A stretch of DNA of 64,000 bases from Burkholderiales bacterium Ga0077547. Lineage in GTDB: Bacteria; Pseudomonadota; Gammaproteobacteria; Burkholderiales; Burkholderiaceae_C. This document shows positions 45,271 to 54,907 of this stretch, piece by piece (the first letter of the stretch is position 1; each line of letters begins with the position of its first letter). The translations under genes and the position numbers were made by a program. Location of the stretch: NCBI GenBank assembly GCA_001464195.1, contig LNEY01000015.1:1-64000 (forward strand). The letters are read 5' to 3'. The notes under the pieces are model-generated. The model did no database searches, was not told where the DNA came from, and was given only the letters and a program-made list of their open reading frames with translations.

Positions 45271-45600
45271 ATGAGCAGCGAACTGATCACACACACCACC
45301 GACGCGTCTTTCCAGAGCGATGTCATCCAATCAAGCAAGCCCGTATTGGTGGACTACTGGGCCGAATGGTGCGGCCCTTGCAAGGCCATCGCACCCATCC
45401 TCGATGAGGTCTCGAAGGCCTATGACGGCCGGCTGCAGATCACGAAGATGAACGTCGACGAGAACCGCGATGTGCCGGCCAAATACGGCATCCGCGGCAT
45501 CCCGACGCTGATGCTCTTCAAGGATGGCGCGCTGGCAGCGACGAAGGTCGGTGCCCTCACCAAGGCCCAGTTGACAGCGTTCATCGACGGCAACCTATAA
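45271..45600 (+). CDS. trxA: Thioredoxin 1
   Basis: Disulfide reductase of 109 residues with the active site WCGPC (Cys34, Cys37) in VDYWAEWCGPCKAIAPILDE and the cis-Pro loop GIRGIPTLMLFKDG. The ATG at 45271 begins the usual N-terminus; upstream codons in frame are not supported. It probably donates electrons to CysH (2239-3006), among others. The last codons contain a consensus promoter for rho. Confidence 0.97.
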   Translation: MSSELITHTTDASFQSDVIQSSKPVLVDYWAEWCGPCKAIAPILDEVSKAYDGRLQITKMNVDENRDVPAKYGIRGIPTLMLFKDGALAATKVGALTKAQLTAFIDGNL

Positions 45601-45601
45601 T
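45571..45601 (+). promoter_or_regulatory. Consensus sigma-70 promoter of rho inside trxA
   Basis: TTGACA (45571-45576) and TATAAT (45596-45601) match both consensus hexamers exactly, with a 19-nt spacer, slightly longer than optimal. The hexamers overlap the last trxA codons (LTAFIDGNL and stop). Transcription would begin near 45608. Confidence 0.75.
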
Positions 45602-45814
45602 GCAGCGGTTCGGGTGAGGTTCTCCGCCTCGCCCTATCAGCCGCCGTCAGCTTGATCCTCAGGCGACGGCGCAACAGCGATACCGCCATTCGAAGTTGGC
45701 GGGTCCACCACAAGCTCCCGGCTTCTTGGCGCACAACGCGCTTTGCACTGGCCCCTCGACCGAGAGCGCCACAGCACCCACCCAGATTTCGCCCTTCTTC
45801 CTGGTTATGCCTCC
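45602..45814 (+). promoter_or_regulatory. Long rho leader
   Basis: About 207 nt of untranslated leader between the trxA-internal promoter and the rho start. Rho is autoregulated by termination in its leader in E. coli; a leader of this length and C-rich character (from 45712 on: tcccggcttcttggcgcaca... region) fits that model. An imperfect stem GGGTGAGG/CCTCGCCC lies at 45612-45636. No defined attenuator was identified. Confidence 0.45.
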
Positions 45815-47077
45815 ATGCACCTGTCTGAACTGAAAGCGCTCCACGTCTCCGAACTCATCACGATGGGCGAGGCGCTGGAGATCGAGAACGTCACGCGCCT
45901 GCGCAAGCAGGAGCTGATGTTTGCGATCATGAAAAAGCGCGCCAAGGGCGGCGAACAGGTCTTCGGTGATGGTGTGCTGGAAGTGCTGCCCGATGGCTTC
46001 GGCTTTTTGCGCGCACCTGACGCCAGCTACATGGCATCGACCGACGACATCTACCTGAGCCCCAGCCAGATCCGTCGCTTCAATCTGCACACCGGCGACG
46101 ATGTCGAAGGAGAGGTTCGGGTACCTAAGGACGGAGAACGTTACTTCGCACTGGTCAAGGTGGACAAGGTCAACGGCCTGACCCCGGAGCAAAGCAAGAA
46201 CAAGATCATGTTCGAGAACTTGACGCCGCTCTTCCCGAAAGAGCAGTTCAAGCTGGAACGAGACATCAAGTCTGACGAGAACATCACCGCCCGCATCGTC
46301 GATCTGATCGCGCCGATCGGCAAGGGACAACGCGCGCTGCTGGTGTCGGCGCCGAAGAGCGGCAAGACGGTGATGATGCAGCAGCTCGCGCACGCCATCG
46401 TTGCCAACTACCCCGAAGCACACCTGATCGTGCTGCTGGTCGATGAGCGGCCGGAAGAAGTGACCGAAATGCAGCGCACCGTGCGCGGCGAGGTCATCAG
46501 CTCCACCTTCGACGAGCCGGCACAGCGACACGTGCAGGTTGCCGAAATGGTGATCGAGCGCGCCAAGCGACTGGTCGAGATGAAGAAGGACGTCGTGATC
46601 CTGCTCGACTCGATCACACGCCTTGCCCGCGCCTACAACAATGTGCTGCCTTCGTCCGGAAAGGTGTTGACCGGTGGCGTCGATGCGAATGCGCTGCAAC
46701 GTCCGAAGCGCTTCTTCGGCGCGGCGCGCAACATCGAGGAAGGTGGCTCGCTGACCATCATCGGCACCGCGCTGGTCGATACCGGTAGCCGGATGGACGA
46801 GGTGATCTACGAAGAATTCAAGGGCACCGGCAATTGCGAAATCCACCTGGATCGCCGCATGGCCGAGAAGCGCGTCTACCCGTCGATCCTGCTGAACAAG
46901 TCAGGCACCCGGCGAGAAGAACTGCTGCTCAAGCCCGAGATCCTGCAAAAGACCTGGATCCTTCGCAAGCTGCTCTACCCGATGGACGAGATCGAGGCGA
47001 TGGAATTCATCCTCGACAAGATGAAATCCACCAAGACCAATCATGACTTCTTCGACATGATGCGTCGTGGTGGGTGA
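45815..47077 (+). CDS. rho: Transcription termination factor Rho
   Basis: Hexameric RNA-dependent ATPase of 420 residues. The N-terminus [20 protein letters not shown], the RNA-binding stretch [20 protein letters not shown], Walker [17 protein letters not shown], the Walker B region [16 protein letters not shown]-like ([20 protein letters not shown]) and the C-terminal [20 protein letters not shown] are diagnostic. I chose the ATG at 45815; an in-frame ATG at 45743 would add an unconserved leader. It is driven by a promoter inside trxA and followed by rpmE2. Confidence 0.97.
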   Translation: MHLSELKALHVSELITMGEALEIENVTRLRKQELMFAIMKKRAKGGEQVFGDGVLEVLPDGFGFLRAPDASYMASTDDIYLSPSQIRRFNLHTGDDVEGEVRVPKDGERYFALVKVDKVNGLTPEQSKNKIMFENLTPLFPKEQFKLERDIKSDENITARIVDLIAPIGKGQRALLVSAPKSGKTVMMQQLAHAIVANYPEAHLIVLLVDERPEEVTEMQRTVRGEVISSTFDEPAQRHVQVAEMVIERAKRLVEMKKDVVILLDSITRLARAYNNVLPSSGKVLTGGVDANALQRPKRFFGAARNIEEGGSLTIIGTALVDTGSRMDEVIYEEFKGTGNCEIHLDRRMAEKRVYPSILLNKSGTRREELLLKPEILQKTWILRKLLYPMDEIEAMEFILDKMKSTKTNHDFFDMMRRGG

Positions 47078-47124
47078 GTCTGGCCGCCAGACAGCCCCTG
47101 CGTGCTGTTTGGCGCCAGGCGAAC

Positions 47125-47150
47125 GCCGATCCGCTTGCAAGCGGATCGGC
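47125..47150. repeat. 26-bp perfect palindrome upstream of rpmE2
   Basis: GCCGATCCGCTTG (47125-47137) is followed immediately by its exact reverse complement (47138-47150). It lies 48 nt after the rho stop and 21 nt before a TATAAT box. No T-run follows, so it is not a standard terminator; a protein-binding operator or an RNA 3'-end hairpin for rho mRNA is possible. Confidence 0.6.
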
Positions 47151-47170
47151 CGGAGAGATCTACCCCGAGC

Positions 47171-47176
47171 TATAAT
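47171..47176 (+). promoter_or_regulatory. -10 box of the rpmE2 promoter
   Basis: Perfect TATAAT 74 nt before the rpmE2 start. No good -35 is present at 17 nt, where the end of the 26-bp palindrome lies, which suggests that a bound factor may act there. Confidence 0.5.
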
Positions 47177-47249
47177 TTGAGGCTTTCCTGCAGCGGCAAG
47201 TGCGTCGAGTCGTTCGACGTGGCTCCCGCAACACAGCACTGAGGTTTCC

Positions 47250-47504
47250 ATGAAAGACGGCATCCACCCGAATTACCGCGACGTCTGTTTCGTCGATCTG
47301 TCCAACGGTTTCAAGTTCGTCACGCGCTCGTGCGCCACGGCGAAGGAAACGATCAAGCTGGACGATGGCCGCGAAGTGCCGCTGTTCAAGCTTGAAACCA
47401 CGAGCGAGTCGCACCCGTTTTACACTGGCACGCAAAAGAGCGTCGACTCGCTGGGTGGTCGTGTCGAGAAGTTCCGCAACAAGTTTGCGCACCTGAAGAA
47501 GTAA
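47250..47504 (+). CDS. rpmE2: 50S ribosomal protein L31, zinc-independent type B
   Basis: Ribosomal protein of 84 residues. [33 protein letters not shown] and [20 protein letters not shown] followed by KFRNKF are typical. It lacks the CxxC zinc-binding pairs of type A L31, so it needs no zinc. In E. coli the type B copy is a Zur-regulated spare, but in betaproteobacteria this form is commonly the gene after rho. It has its own TATAAT box and a strong terminator. Confidence 0.95.
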   Translation: MKDGIHPNYRDVCFVDLSNGFKFVTRSCATAKETIKLDDGREVPLFKLETTSESHPFYTGTQKSVDSLGGRVEKFRNKFAHLKK

Positions 47505-47530
47505 GCCGGATCGCACACCCGCACGTTCAG

Positions 47531-47557
47531 AAAGGCAGCCTTGGCTGCCTTTTTTTA
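47531..47557 (+). terminator. Rho-independent terminator after rpmE2
   Basis: AAAGGCAGC, loop CTTG, GCTGCCTTT and a run of Ts. The next gene starts two nt after the T-run, so that gene must rely on read-through or on a promoter upstream within this region. Confidence 0.92.
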
Positions 47558-47558
47558 C

Positions 47559-49265
47559 ATGGTCCACTCCTCACTGAACCCCGCCCTGGTTTCGCAGCGT
47601 GCCGTGCAACGGCTGCCACGCTGGGCCTTGTTGTTGTTCTGCGCAGCGTACGTACTGCCGGGGCTGTTTGGGCGGGATCCTTGGCGTAACGCCGATGTCA
47701 CGGCGTTCGGCTACATGGTTGGCATCGCGGACGGCCGTACCTCGTGGTGGATGCCGACCGTCGGTGGCGTTGCCGCCGACCCTGCCCCCGTGCCCTATTG
47801 GTTGGGAGCGATCTTCATTCGATTGCTCGACCCTTGGATCGACCCCGCGCTCGCTGCGCGGCTGCCGTTTGCGATGTTGTTGGTGGCGGTACTGGCGCTC
47901 ACCTGGTACGCGGCCTATCACCTGGCACGCACCGAAGCAGCTCAACCGCTGCCCTTCGCCTTCGGAGGTGAGGCCGACCCCGTCGACTACGCCCGCGCCA
48001 TGGCCGACGGCGCGCTGCTGGCGCTGATTGCGACCCTGGGCCTGCTGCAGCTGGGACACGAGACGACGCCCGAGCTGACGCAGCTGGCGTGCGTGGCGCT
48101 GTACATCTATGCGATGGCAGCCAGCCCTGCTCGCGGAATGAGCCCCAAGCTCGCCGTCATGATCGGCCTGCCTGCACTGGCCGGCAGCGGTGCACCGAGC
48201 ATCGCTCTCGCACTCGGTCTGGCGGGTAGCCTGGTGTGTGTGCGATCTGACTATCCGATCGTGCGGCGGTTCACACCATGGGTTGCAGGTGCCACGGCAC
48301 TGACAGCCGTGATAGCCACCGCATTGGATCTGTGGTCATTGAAGATCGGCAGCTATGACGCGCTGGACAGCGTCACCGCCGTGGCCCGGCAATGGCTGTG
48401 GTTTCTGTGGCCTGCATGGCCCTTGGCGCTGTGGACACTCTGGCGGTGGCGTCGTCACATCCTCAACCGCCACATCGCGGTGCCCCTGAGCTGCGCGGCC
48501 GTGACCGCTGCCGCCAGCGTGGTGATGGGCGGGCTGGATCGCGTGCTGATGTTGTCGCTCCCGGCCTTTGCGCTGCTGGCGGCTTTTGCGTTGCCGACCC
48601 TCAAGCGCAGCACCTCGGCGGCGATTGACTGGTTCTCTGTGTTTTTCTTCAGCCTCTGTGCGATTGCGTTCTGGGTGATCTACGCCTCGTTACAAATCGG
48701 CTTCCCAGCGCGCCCAGCGCAGAACGTCGTGAAGCTGGCGCCCGGCTTTGTCTCCGAGTTCTCGTCGCTCGCACTGCTGCTGGCAGCGGCTGGCAGCCTC
48801 GCATGGGTGTGGCTGGTGCGCTGGCGAACCGGCCGCAACCAGCACGCACTGTGGAAGAGCCTGGTGCTGCCAGCCAGCGGCGTTGCACTGTGCTGGCTGT
48901 TGCTGATGACGCTGATGCTGCCGGTGCTGGACTATGCGCGCAGCCTTCGCCCACTGGTCACTCGCGTGGCCCAGCATGTGCCGCCTGATTCATGCATCGC
49001 GGCCCCTCGGTTGCCCCGCAGCGCGTGGGCGTCGCTGGAGTATTTCGGCGGATATCGGGTCGATGGTATGGCGGGCGCGGCCGACACCCGCTGCAGCTAC
49101 CTGTTGCAACCGGAGGCCAAGGCAGAAAAGCACCTTACACCACCAGGCTGGAAACTGGTCGCTCGCGTCAAACGGCCCACCGATCGCACCGAGTGGGTGG
49201 CGATCTACCAGCGTGTCCCGAGCAGTGCCATTCGACCGAACGCACGCCGATCGACCACCCGCTGA
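47559..49265 (+). CDS. ArnT/GT39-like integral membrane glycosyltransferase
   Basis: Polytopic membrane protein of about 568 residues with roughly 11-12 hydrophobic helices (for example WALLLFCAAYVLPGLFGRDP and ALALGLAGSLVCVRSDYPIV). The first periplasmic loop GRDPWRNADVTAFGYMVG and PAPVPYWLGAIFIRLLDP resembles the catalytic loop of polyprenyl-phosphate sugar transferases of the ArnT/PMT superfamily, though the usual DE pair is not intact (RNAD). The last ~90 residues form a soluble domain (PPDSCIAAPRLPRSAWASLE). The start is just downstream of the rpmE2 terminator and has no ribosome site, so a later start is possible. Sugar donor and acceptor are unknown. Confidence 0.7.
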   Translation: MVHSSLNPALVSQRAVQRLPRWALLLFCAAYVLPGLFGRDPWRNADVTAFGYMVGIADGRTSWWMPTVGGVAADPAPVPYWLGAIFIRLLDPWIDPALAARLPFAMLLVAVLALTWYAAYHLARTEAAQPLPFAFGGEADPVDYARAMADGALLALIATLGLLQLGHETTPELTQLACVALYIYAMAASPARGMSPKLAVMIGLPALAGSGAPSIALALGLAGSLVCVRSDYPIVRRFTPWVAGATALTAVIATALDLWSLKIGSYDALDSVTAVARQWLWFLWPAWPLALWTLWRWRRHILNRHIAVPLSCAAVTAAASVVMGGLDRVLMLSLPAFALLAAFALPTLKRSTSAAIDWFSVFFFSLCAIAFWVIYASLQIGFPARPAQNVVKLAPGFVSEFSSLALLLAAAGSLAWVWLVRWRTGRNQHALWKSLVLPASGVALCWLLLMTLMLPVLDYARSLRPLVTRVAQHVPPDSCIAAPRLPRSAWASLEYFGGYRVDGMAGAADTRCSYLLQPEAKAEKHLTPPGWKLVARVKRPTDRTEWVAIYQRVPSSAIRPNARRSTTR

Positions 49266-49270
49266 CCCGC

Positions 49271-50665
49271 TCAGCCGACCAGCCCAACAGCCGCTTCAGC
49301 ACCCGGCTGCCCGACACTCGCGTCAGGCTCCGAGACCACACTCGCAACACGCACGCGCGCGGCTGGAAATACGAGCTTGAAGCTGGATCCTTTGCCAAGC
49401 TCACTGCGAATCTCGAGCTCGCCGCCGTGACGCTGCACCACGTGCTTCACGATGGACAGCCCCAACCCCGTCCCGCCAGTGTCCCGAGATCGGCTGCCGT
49501 CGACACGATAAAAGCGTTCGGTGAGTCGCGGCAGATGCTCCTTCTCGATGCCGATGCCCGTATCCCGCACCTCGAGCTCACCCACCCCATCCGCGCGCAC
49601 CACCCAGGACACATGAACCGCACCGCCAGTGGGCGTGTACCGGATGGCGTTGTTGACGAGGTTCGCGATCGCGCTGTGCAGCTCCTGCTCTGCACCGGCG
49701 ATCAGATCAGCACCACTGTCTGAGTTCGTGATGCTGCCGCAGACCAGCGTATGCCGTCCGGCCGACAGGGCCTCGGCGGCCGCACGCACCTGCGTCAGCA
49801 ATTGCTGAACCGGAACCCAGCGATCGGCCGGCGGTCTTGGGCTGCCTTCGAGCTGCGCCAGCGTCAGCAGATCGCCGACCAGCACTTGCATGCGCTGCGC
49901 CTGCTGAGCCATCAGCTCGATGACGCGACGCCGCTCCACCTCGGTCAACTGCAGGCTGGACATTGTCTCGATGAAGCCCGAGAGCACTGTCAATGGTGTG
50001 CGTATCTCATGCGACACATTGGCGACGAAACCTCGCCGCATGCTGTCATTGCGCTCGCGCTCGGTGATGTCTTGCGACAGCACCAGCTTCATCGACTCGC
50101 CATACGGTTTGATCAGCACCGACACCGTGCCTCTGGAACCCGGCCCCGGGAAGACCACCGTCCCTTCGAACTGCCCCGCCTGCAGGTAGGCCACGAAGAT
50201 CGGGGCTCGAATCAGATTGGTGATGGGCTGCAGGCGATCGCGTTGCGGATCGATGCCGAAGTGATCGGCTGCGACCGAATTGCACCACTCGATCTGGTCA
50301 TTGACGTCCAACAGCATGACGCCATTGGGCGAGGCTTCGATCGCAGACAGAAACTGCTCGAGGCGAACCTTCTCGCGCTCGGTCTGCTGTTCAAGCAACC
50401 GCGTGGAACGCTCGACGCGGTAGCCGACTTCACCCCAGAAGCCCGAATCGCGCGGCGCCGGGGCGCCATCTCTGGACTGCAGCCACCGCAGGAACCGTTG
50501 TCCACGCAGCGCATCGACCAGTGCATAGACGAGCGCACCCAGCGACGCACCCAGCAACACACCGAGCACGGGGAGCTGGTACACGCGACCTATCAGCCAC
50601 CCTGCGATACCGGAAACCAGCACGCTCAGAGAAATGGCCAGCAGGCGCGTGAAAAGCCAGCCCAT
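49271..50665 (-). CDS. phoR: Phosphate regulon sensor histidine kinase PhoR
   Basis: Inner-membrane sensor of 464 residues. Two N-terminal hydrophobic segments (LLAISLSVLVSGIAGWLIGR; PVLGVLLGASLGALVYALVD) are followed by a PAS domain (IEASPNGVMLLDVNDQIEWC), the phosphoacceptor His in FVANVSHEIRTPLTVLSGFI, and the ATPase boxes NLVNNAIRYTPTGGAVHV, VRDTGIGIEKEHLPRL and GGTGLGLSIVKHVVQRHGGE. It lies 11 nt after phoB. A C-terminal extension of about 35 residues follows the ATPase domain. Confidence 0.95.
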   Translation of the reverse strand: MGWLFTRLLAISLSVLVSGIAGWLIGRVYQLPVLGVLLGASLGALVYALVDALRGQRFLRWLQSRDGAPAPRDSGFWGEVGYRVERSTRLLEQQTEREKVRLEQFLSAIEASPNGVMLLDVNDQIEWCNSVAADHFGIDPQRDRLQPITNLIRAPIFVAYLQAGQFEGTVVFPGPGSRGTVSVLIKPYGESMKLVLSQDITERERNDSMRRGFVANVSHEIRTPLTVLSGFIETMSSLQLTEVERRRVIELMAQQAQRMQVLVGDLLTLAQLEGSPRPPADRWVPVQQLLTQVRAAAEALSAGRHTLVCGSITNSDSGADLIAGAEQELHSAIANLVNNAIRYTPTGGAVHVSWVVRADGVGELEVRDTGIGIEKEHLPRLTERFYRVDGSRSRDTGGTGLGLSIVKHVVQRHGGELEIRSELGKGSSFKLVFPAARVRVASVVSEPDASVGQPGAEAAVGLVG

Positions 50666-50676
50666 GACGATACGGG

Positions 50677-51378
50677 TTAGCCGGCCAGTGCCTGCACCTG
50701 TTGCGTGAGCCGATACCCGGCGCCACGAACCGTCTCGATCATCCGCGCGCAGCCCACTGGATCCAACGCTTCGCGCAAGCGCTTCACATGCACATCGACC
50801 GTGCGTTCTTCGATGAACACATGGTCACCCCAGACCCGGTCAAGCAACTGGGCGCGGCTGTGCACTCGCTCAGGATGCGTCATGAAGAAATGCAGCAGGC
50901 GGAATTCGGTGGGTCCGATGCGCACCTCACGGTCGTCGCGCGACACCCGGCGAGTCGCGGGGTCCAGCTTCAGCCCGGCCACGTCGACCAGCGTGTCAAG
51001 TGCCTCAGGCGCCTTGCGTCGCAGTACCGCTCGGATCCGAGCCAGCAACTCGTTGGTCGAGAACGGCTTTGTCAGGTAATCGTCGGCACCGGCGTCGAGC
51101 CCGGAAATCAGGTCGCCTTCTTCGGCACGCGCGGTCAGCATGATGATCGGCAACTCGCGGGTGCGTGCCTGACCCCGCCAGCGCTTGGCCAGCACCAGCC
51201 CGGACTGCCCAGGCAACATCCAGTCCAGCACCACCAGATCGGGCAGCACACCGTCGACTTCGACTTGTGCCTGATCGGCATCGCAGGCGATCGTCACGTT
51301 GTAACCAGCATGACGCAGGTTGATGGAGATCAACTCGGCAATTGCCGATTCGTCTTCCACGACCAAAACACGGCTCAT
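50677..51378 (-). CDS. phoB: Phosphate response regulator PhoB
   Basis: OmpR-family regulator of 233 residues. Receiver: VLVVEDESAIAELISINLRH, phospho-Asp in LVVLDWMLPGQSG, Lys in YLTKPFS. DNA-binding winged helix: GPTEFRLLHFFMTHPERVHS and RTVDVHVKRLREAL. It binds Pho boxes; two such boxes are seen at 56010-56027 and 56087-56126. It is placed 22 nt after phoU and before phoR. Confidence 0.97.
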   Translation of the reverse strand: MSRVLVVEDESAIAELISINLRHAGYNVTIACDADQAQVEVDGVLPDLVVLDWMLPGQSGLVLAKRWRGQARTRELPIIMLTARAEEGDLISGLDAGADDYLTKPFSTNELLARIRAVLRRKAPEALDTLVDVAGLKLDPATRRVSRDDREVRIGPTEFRLLHFFMTHPERVHSRAQLLDRVWGDHVFIEERTVDVHVKRLREALDPVGCARMIETVRGAGYRLTQQVQALAG

Positions 51379-51400
51379 TTTGTGCTCCTCGATCGGTGGC

Positions 51401-52108
51401 TCATCGCACCATGGTCTCGACTTCCTCGACGGTGTTGTGCCTCACATCCGTCCCCTTGACGATGTAGATGATCTGCTCCGCGAGGTTCTTGGCATGGTCG
51501 CCGACCCGCTCGATCGCCTTGGCCACGAACACCAGATCGATGCTCGATGAAATCGTGCGCGGGTCTTCCATCATGAAGGTGATCAGCTTGCGCATCAGAC
51601 CTTCGAACTCTTGATCGATCTGATCGTCCTGCTTGAGCACTTCCAGCGCTTTTTCGACATCGAGTCGTGCAAAGGCGTCCAGTGCCTTGCGAAGCTGCGC
51701 CACCGCAAGTTCGGATTCGAACTTCAGGTCAGCCACCGGCAGGCGCAAGCGGCTGGACACACCGGTATTGATCAGCCTTTGCACCGTCCGCGCCACGCGC
51801 GCGGCTTCGTCGCCCACGCGCTCCAGGTTCGCGATGGTCTTGCTGATGGCGATCAGCAGCCGCAGATCGCGGGCGGTTGGTTGGCGGCGTGCAATGATGC
51901 TCGACAGATCGCGGTCGATCTCGACTTCCATCGTGTTGACGGTCTCTTCCAGCACCAGCACCTGGGACGCGGTTTCTGCGCTGAAATGGGTCAGCGCATA
52001 AACCGCCTGCGCAACCTGCGACTCGACCAGACCGCCCATCTCCAGCACTCGCGTCGAAATGCCGCTGAGTTCGGTGTCGAACTGGGTGGAGAGGTGTTTT
52101 TCACTCAT
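51401..52108 (-). CDS. phoU: Phosphate transport regulator PhoU
   Basis: Peripheral protein of 235 residues with two three-helix bundles, each with a metal-binding ExxxD-type motif (FSAETASQVLVLEETVNTME, DEAARVARTVQ; VFVAKAIERVGDHAKNLAEQ). It represses PhoR signalling when phosphate is plentiful through contact with PstB and PhoR. It sits between pstB and phoB, the standard order in proteobacteria. Confidence 0.97.
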   Translation of the reverse strand: MSEKHLSTQFDTELSGISTRVLEMGGLVESQVAQAVYALTHFSAETASQVLVLEETVNTMEVEIDRDLSSIIARRQPTARDLRLLIAISKTIANLERVGDEAARVARTVQRLINTGVSSRLRLPVADLKFESELAVAQLRKALDAFARLDVEKALEVLKQDDQIDQEFEGLMRKLITFMMEDPRTISSSIDLVFVAKAIERVGDHAKNLAEQIIYIVKGTDVRHNTVEEVETMVR

Positions 52109-52139
52109 GGCTGACTCCCTGTGTAGGCCTTTTGCTGCA

Positions 52140-52925
52140 TCAACCGAAACGGCCGGTGATGTAGTCCTCGGTGTCCTTCTTCTTCGGCTTCATGAAAATC
52201 TCTGAGGTCGGTCCGAACTCGATGAGGTCACCCAGGTACATGTAGGCGGTGTAGTCCGAGCTGCGCGCGGCCTGCTGCATGTTGTGGGTAACGATCAGTA
52301 CCGTGTAGTCCGACTTCAGTTCGTGGATCAGCTCCTCGATCTTGCCGGTGGAGATCGGGTCGAGCGCCGAGCACGGCTCGTCGAGCAGCAGCACTTCAGG
52401 CTTGATGGCAATGCCTCTTGCTATGCAAAGCCGTTGCTGCTGACCACCGGACAGGCCGGAGCCGCTCTGGTTGATCTTGTCCTTGACCTCGTTCCACAAG
52501 GCGGCTTTCTTCAACGCCCATTCGACACGTTCGTCCATCTCGGCGCGCGGCAAGGTCTCGAACAGCCGAACACCGAAGGCGATGTTGTCGTAGATCGACA
52601 TTGGGAACGGCGTTGGCTTCTGAAAGACCATGCCTACATTGGCACGCATCAGCGACACGTCTTTCTTCGACGTGAGGATGTTTTCACCGTCAAGCAGGAT
52701 CTCGCCCTCGGCGCGCTGCTCGGGGTACAGCTCGAACATGCGGTTGAAGGTGCGCAGCAGCGTCGATTTTCCGCAGCCCGACGGGCCAATGAATGCGGTG
52801 ACCTTTTTCTCTGGCAGGTCGAGGTTGATATTTTTCAGTGCGTGGAATTTCCCGTAATAGAAATTCAGGTTGCGCACCGAAATCTTGATTTTCTCGTTCA
52901 CCGGAACGTCGACTTTTTTGTCCAT
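52140..52925 (-). CDS. pstB: Phosphate ABC transporter ATP-binding protein
   Basis: ATPase of 261 residues. Walker A is [19 protein letters not shown], the signature is [18 protein letters not shown], Walker B is [13 protein letters not shown], and the family-specific [20 protein letters not shown] is present. It powers the PstSCA importer. The start ATG at 52925 ([12 protein letters not shown]) is 18 nt after pstA. Confidence 0.97.
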   Translation of the reverse strand: MDKKVDVPVNEKIKISVRNLNFYYGKFHALKNINLDLPEKKVTAFIGPSGCGKSTLLRTFNRMFELYPEQRAEGEILLDGENILTSKKDVSLMRANVGMVFQKPTPFPMSIYDNIAFGVRLFETLPRAEMDERVEWALKKAALWNEVKDKINQSGSGLSGGQQQRLCIARGIAIKPEVLLLDEPCSALDPISTGKIEELIHELKSDYTVLIVTHNMQQAARSSDYTAYMYLGDLIEFGPTSEIFMKPKKKDTEDYITGRFG

Positions 52926-52943
52926 GGATCAGGACTCCGTTCG

Positions 52944-53813
52944 TCAGCTCTTGTTGCGGAAAAGTACACGCGCCAGGATGTTCAATGCCAGCACCCCCAG
53001 CGTGATGAGGAACACACCGGCCCAGGCCAGCTTCTGCCAGTTCTCGTAGGGGCTGAGTGCGAATTTGAAGATCGTGACCGGCAGACTCGACATTGGCTGA
53101 TTCAAGCTGGAGGTCCAGAACTGGTTCGACAGCGCCGTGAACAGCAGCGGTGCCGTTTCACCCGCAATGCGCGCCACCGCCAGCAATACGCCCGTGATGA
53201 CGCCGGCGCGTGCCGACTTCAACGTGATACTGAGAATGACCTTCCACTTTGGCGTTCCCAGGGCGTACGCAGCTTCGCGAAGCGCGCCGGGGATCAGCGT
53301 CAGCATGTTTTCCGTCGTGCGAATCACCACCGGAATCACGATCAGCGCCAGAGCCAACACCCCAGCCCAGCCCGAAAAACCCTTCATCGGCGCCACCACC
53401 ACGGTGTAAATGAACAGGCCGATGACGATCGACGGCGCCGACAGCAGGATGTCGTTGATGAACCGGGTGGCCGTGCCCAGCCAGGTTTTTTGTCCGTACT
53501 CGGCGAGGTAGACGCCGGCCATCACACCGATCGGCGTGCCGATCAGTGTGGCGAGTCCCACCATCACCAGCGACCCGAAGATTGCGTTCAGCAAGCCCCC
53601 TGACTCCGCCTGTGGTGGCGGGGTCATTTCAGTGAACAAGGACAACGACAGACCACCCAGGCCGAGGCGAATTGTCTCGATCAGGATCCAAGCCAGCCAG
53701 AAGAGGCCGAAAGCCATGGCGCCCATGCACAGCACCATCGCGACCGCGTTGACGATCTTTCGGCTCTTGTGCTTCGCCAGACGCGACGCATACAGCGCGG
53801 ACGAGGCACTCAT
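52944..53813 (-). CDS. pstA: Phosphate ABC transporter permease PstA
   Basis: Permease of 289 residues with about six membrane segments. The EAA-like loop appears in [20 protein letters not shown], and [20 protein letters not shown]-like sequence ([20 protein letters not shown]) holds the ARxxGETAP signature of PstA/PstC. Its start overlaps the pstC stop as ATGA. Confidence 0.97.
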   Translation of the reverse strand: MSASSALYASRLAKHKSRKIVNAVAMVLCMGAMAFGLFWLAWILIETIRLGLGGLSLSLFTEMTPPPQAESGGLLNAIFGSLVMVGLATLIGTPIGVMAGVYLAEYGQKTWLGTATRFINDILLSAPSIVIGLFIYTVVVAPMKGFSGWAGVLALALIVIPVVIRTTENMLTLIPGALREAAYALGTPKWKVILSITLKSARAGVITGVLLAVARIAGETAPLLFTALSNQFWTSSLNQPMSSLPVTIFKFALSPYENWQKLAWAGVFLITLGVLALNILARVLFRNKS

Positions 53814-54787
53814 GAGCGGCTCCCTTCGTTCTTCTGAAGTCGTGCCAGCAGCAGTTTGGACAGCGAGAGGACGACGAATGTGATGAAGAACAACACCAGA
53901 CCGAGGTAGATGAGCGATGCCTGGTGCAGACCCGGCGCCGCCTCGGCGAACTCATTGGCGAGAGCCGAAGTGATGCTGTTCGCGGCCTCGAACAGCGAAA
54001 GGCTGTCCAGCTGATTGAAGTTGCCGATGACGAAGGTCACCGCCATGGTCTCACCGATGGCCCGGCCCAGGCCGAGCATGATGCCTCCGATGACGCCTGT
54101 CTTCGTGTATGGCAGCACGACCTTGTAGACAACCTCCCAGGTCGTGGAACCGAGCGCGTAGGCAGACTCCTTCAACATCGCCGGCGTGACCTCAAACACG
54201 TCACGCATGACCGATGCGATGAACGGGATGATCATGATCGCCAAGATGATGCCGGCCGACAGGATGCCGATGCCGACCGGCGCGCCAGACACCAGGTCGC
54301 GCAGCACGGGTACATCGACGAGCACCTTTTGCAGGGGCTGCTGCACATATTCCGACAACACCGGGCTGAACACCAACAAGCCCCACATGCCGTAAACGAT
54401 GGACGGCACCGCGGCCAGCAGTTCCACCGCCACGCCCAGTGGGCGCCGTAACCAGTTCGGCGAAAGCTCGGTCAGAAACAGCGCGATGCCAAAGCTGACG
54501 GGCACCGCAATCAGCAGCGCGATGAACGACGTCATCAGCGTGCCGTAGATCATGACCAGTCCGCCGTAGCTGTTCTCGACCGGATCCCACTCGCTACGCC
54601 AAAGGAAGCTCAGTCCGTACTCAGAAATCGCCGGCCAAGCGCCGACGACCAGCGAACCGATGATCCCGACCAGCAGCGCCAACGTCAGCAGTGCCGCGCC
54701 GTGGGCCAATCCGGAAAACATCTTGTCGATCCACGGAGACGAACGCCTCGGCTCCGGCGGATTACCCATCGGATCGGACCGTTCCAT
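53810..54787 (-). CDS. pstC: Phosphate ABC transporter permease PstC
   Basis: Permease of about 325 residues, six membrane segments. [20 protein letters not shown] is the EAA-like loop and [18 protein letters not shown] holds the GRAxGETMA signature. I chose the ATG at 54787 ([12 protein letters not shown]); an in-frame start at 54874 would lie in the gap after pstS, and an internal ATG at 54769 is another option. A stem-loop separates it from pstS. Confidence 0.95.
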   Translation of the reverse strand: MERSDPMGNPPEPRRSSPWIDKMFSGLAHGAALLTLALLVGIIGSLVVGAWPAISEYGLSFLWRSEWDPVENSYGGLVMIYGTLMTSFIALLIAVPVSFGIALFLTELSPNWLRRPLGVAVELLAAVPSIVYGMWGLLVFSPVLSEYVQQPLQKVLVDVPVLRDLVSGAPVGIGILSAGIILAIMIIPFIASVMRDVFEVTPAMLKESAYALGSTTWEVVYKVVLPYTKTGVIGGIMLGLGRAIGETMAVTFVIGNFNQLDSLSLFEAANSITSALANEFAEAAPGLHQASLIYLGLVLFFITFVVLSLSKLLLARLQKNEGSRS

Positions 54788-54853
54788 GTTGTTCTTGTCG
54801 AATGGAGAGGCTGGAAGTGTAGCGGCCACAATGTCTCCGATGGGCAGATGAAA

Positions 54854-54876
54854 GGGTGGCGCCGCAGCGCTCACCC
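54854..54876 (-). other. Stem-loop between pstS and pstC
   Basis: GGGTG+GCGC (54854-54862) pairs with GCGC and CACCC (54867-54876), one bulged base, loop CGCA. Only three Ts follow on the minus strand. Such hairpins after a binding-protein gene commonly stabilise the upstream mRNA or reduce read-through, giving more PstS than permease. Confidence 0.55.
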
Positions 54877-54907
54877 CCTCGGTGCAAGGACAGGGACGAC
54901 AGCCGAT

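Noticed and set aside
47125-47150. Palindrome as rho-independent terminator of rho
   Set aside because: No T-run on either side; kept as an unexplained palindrome.
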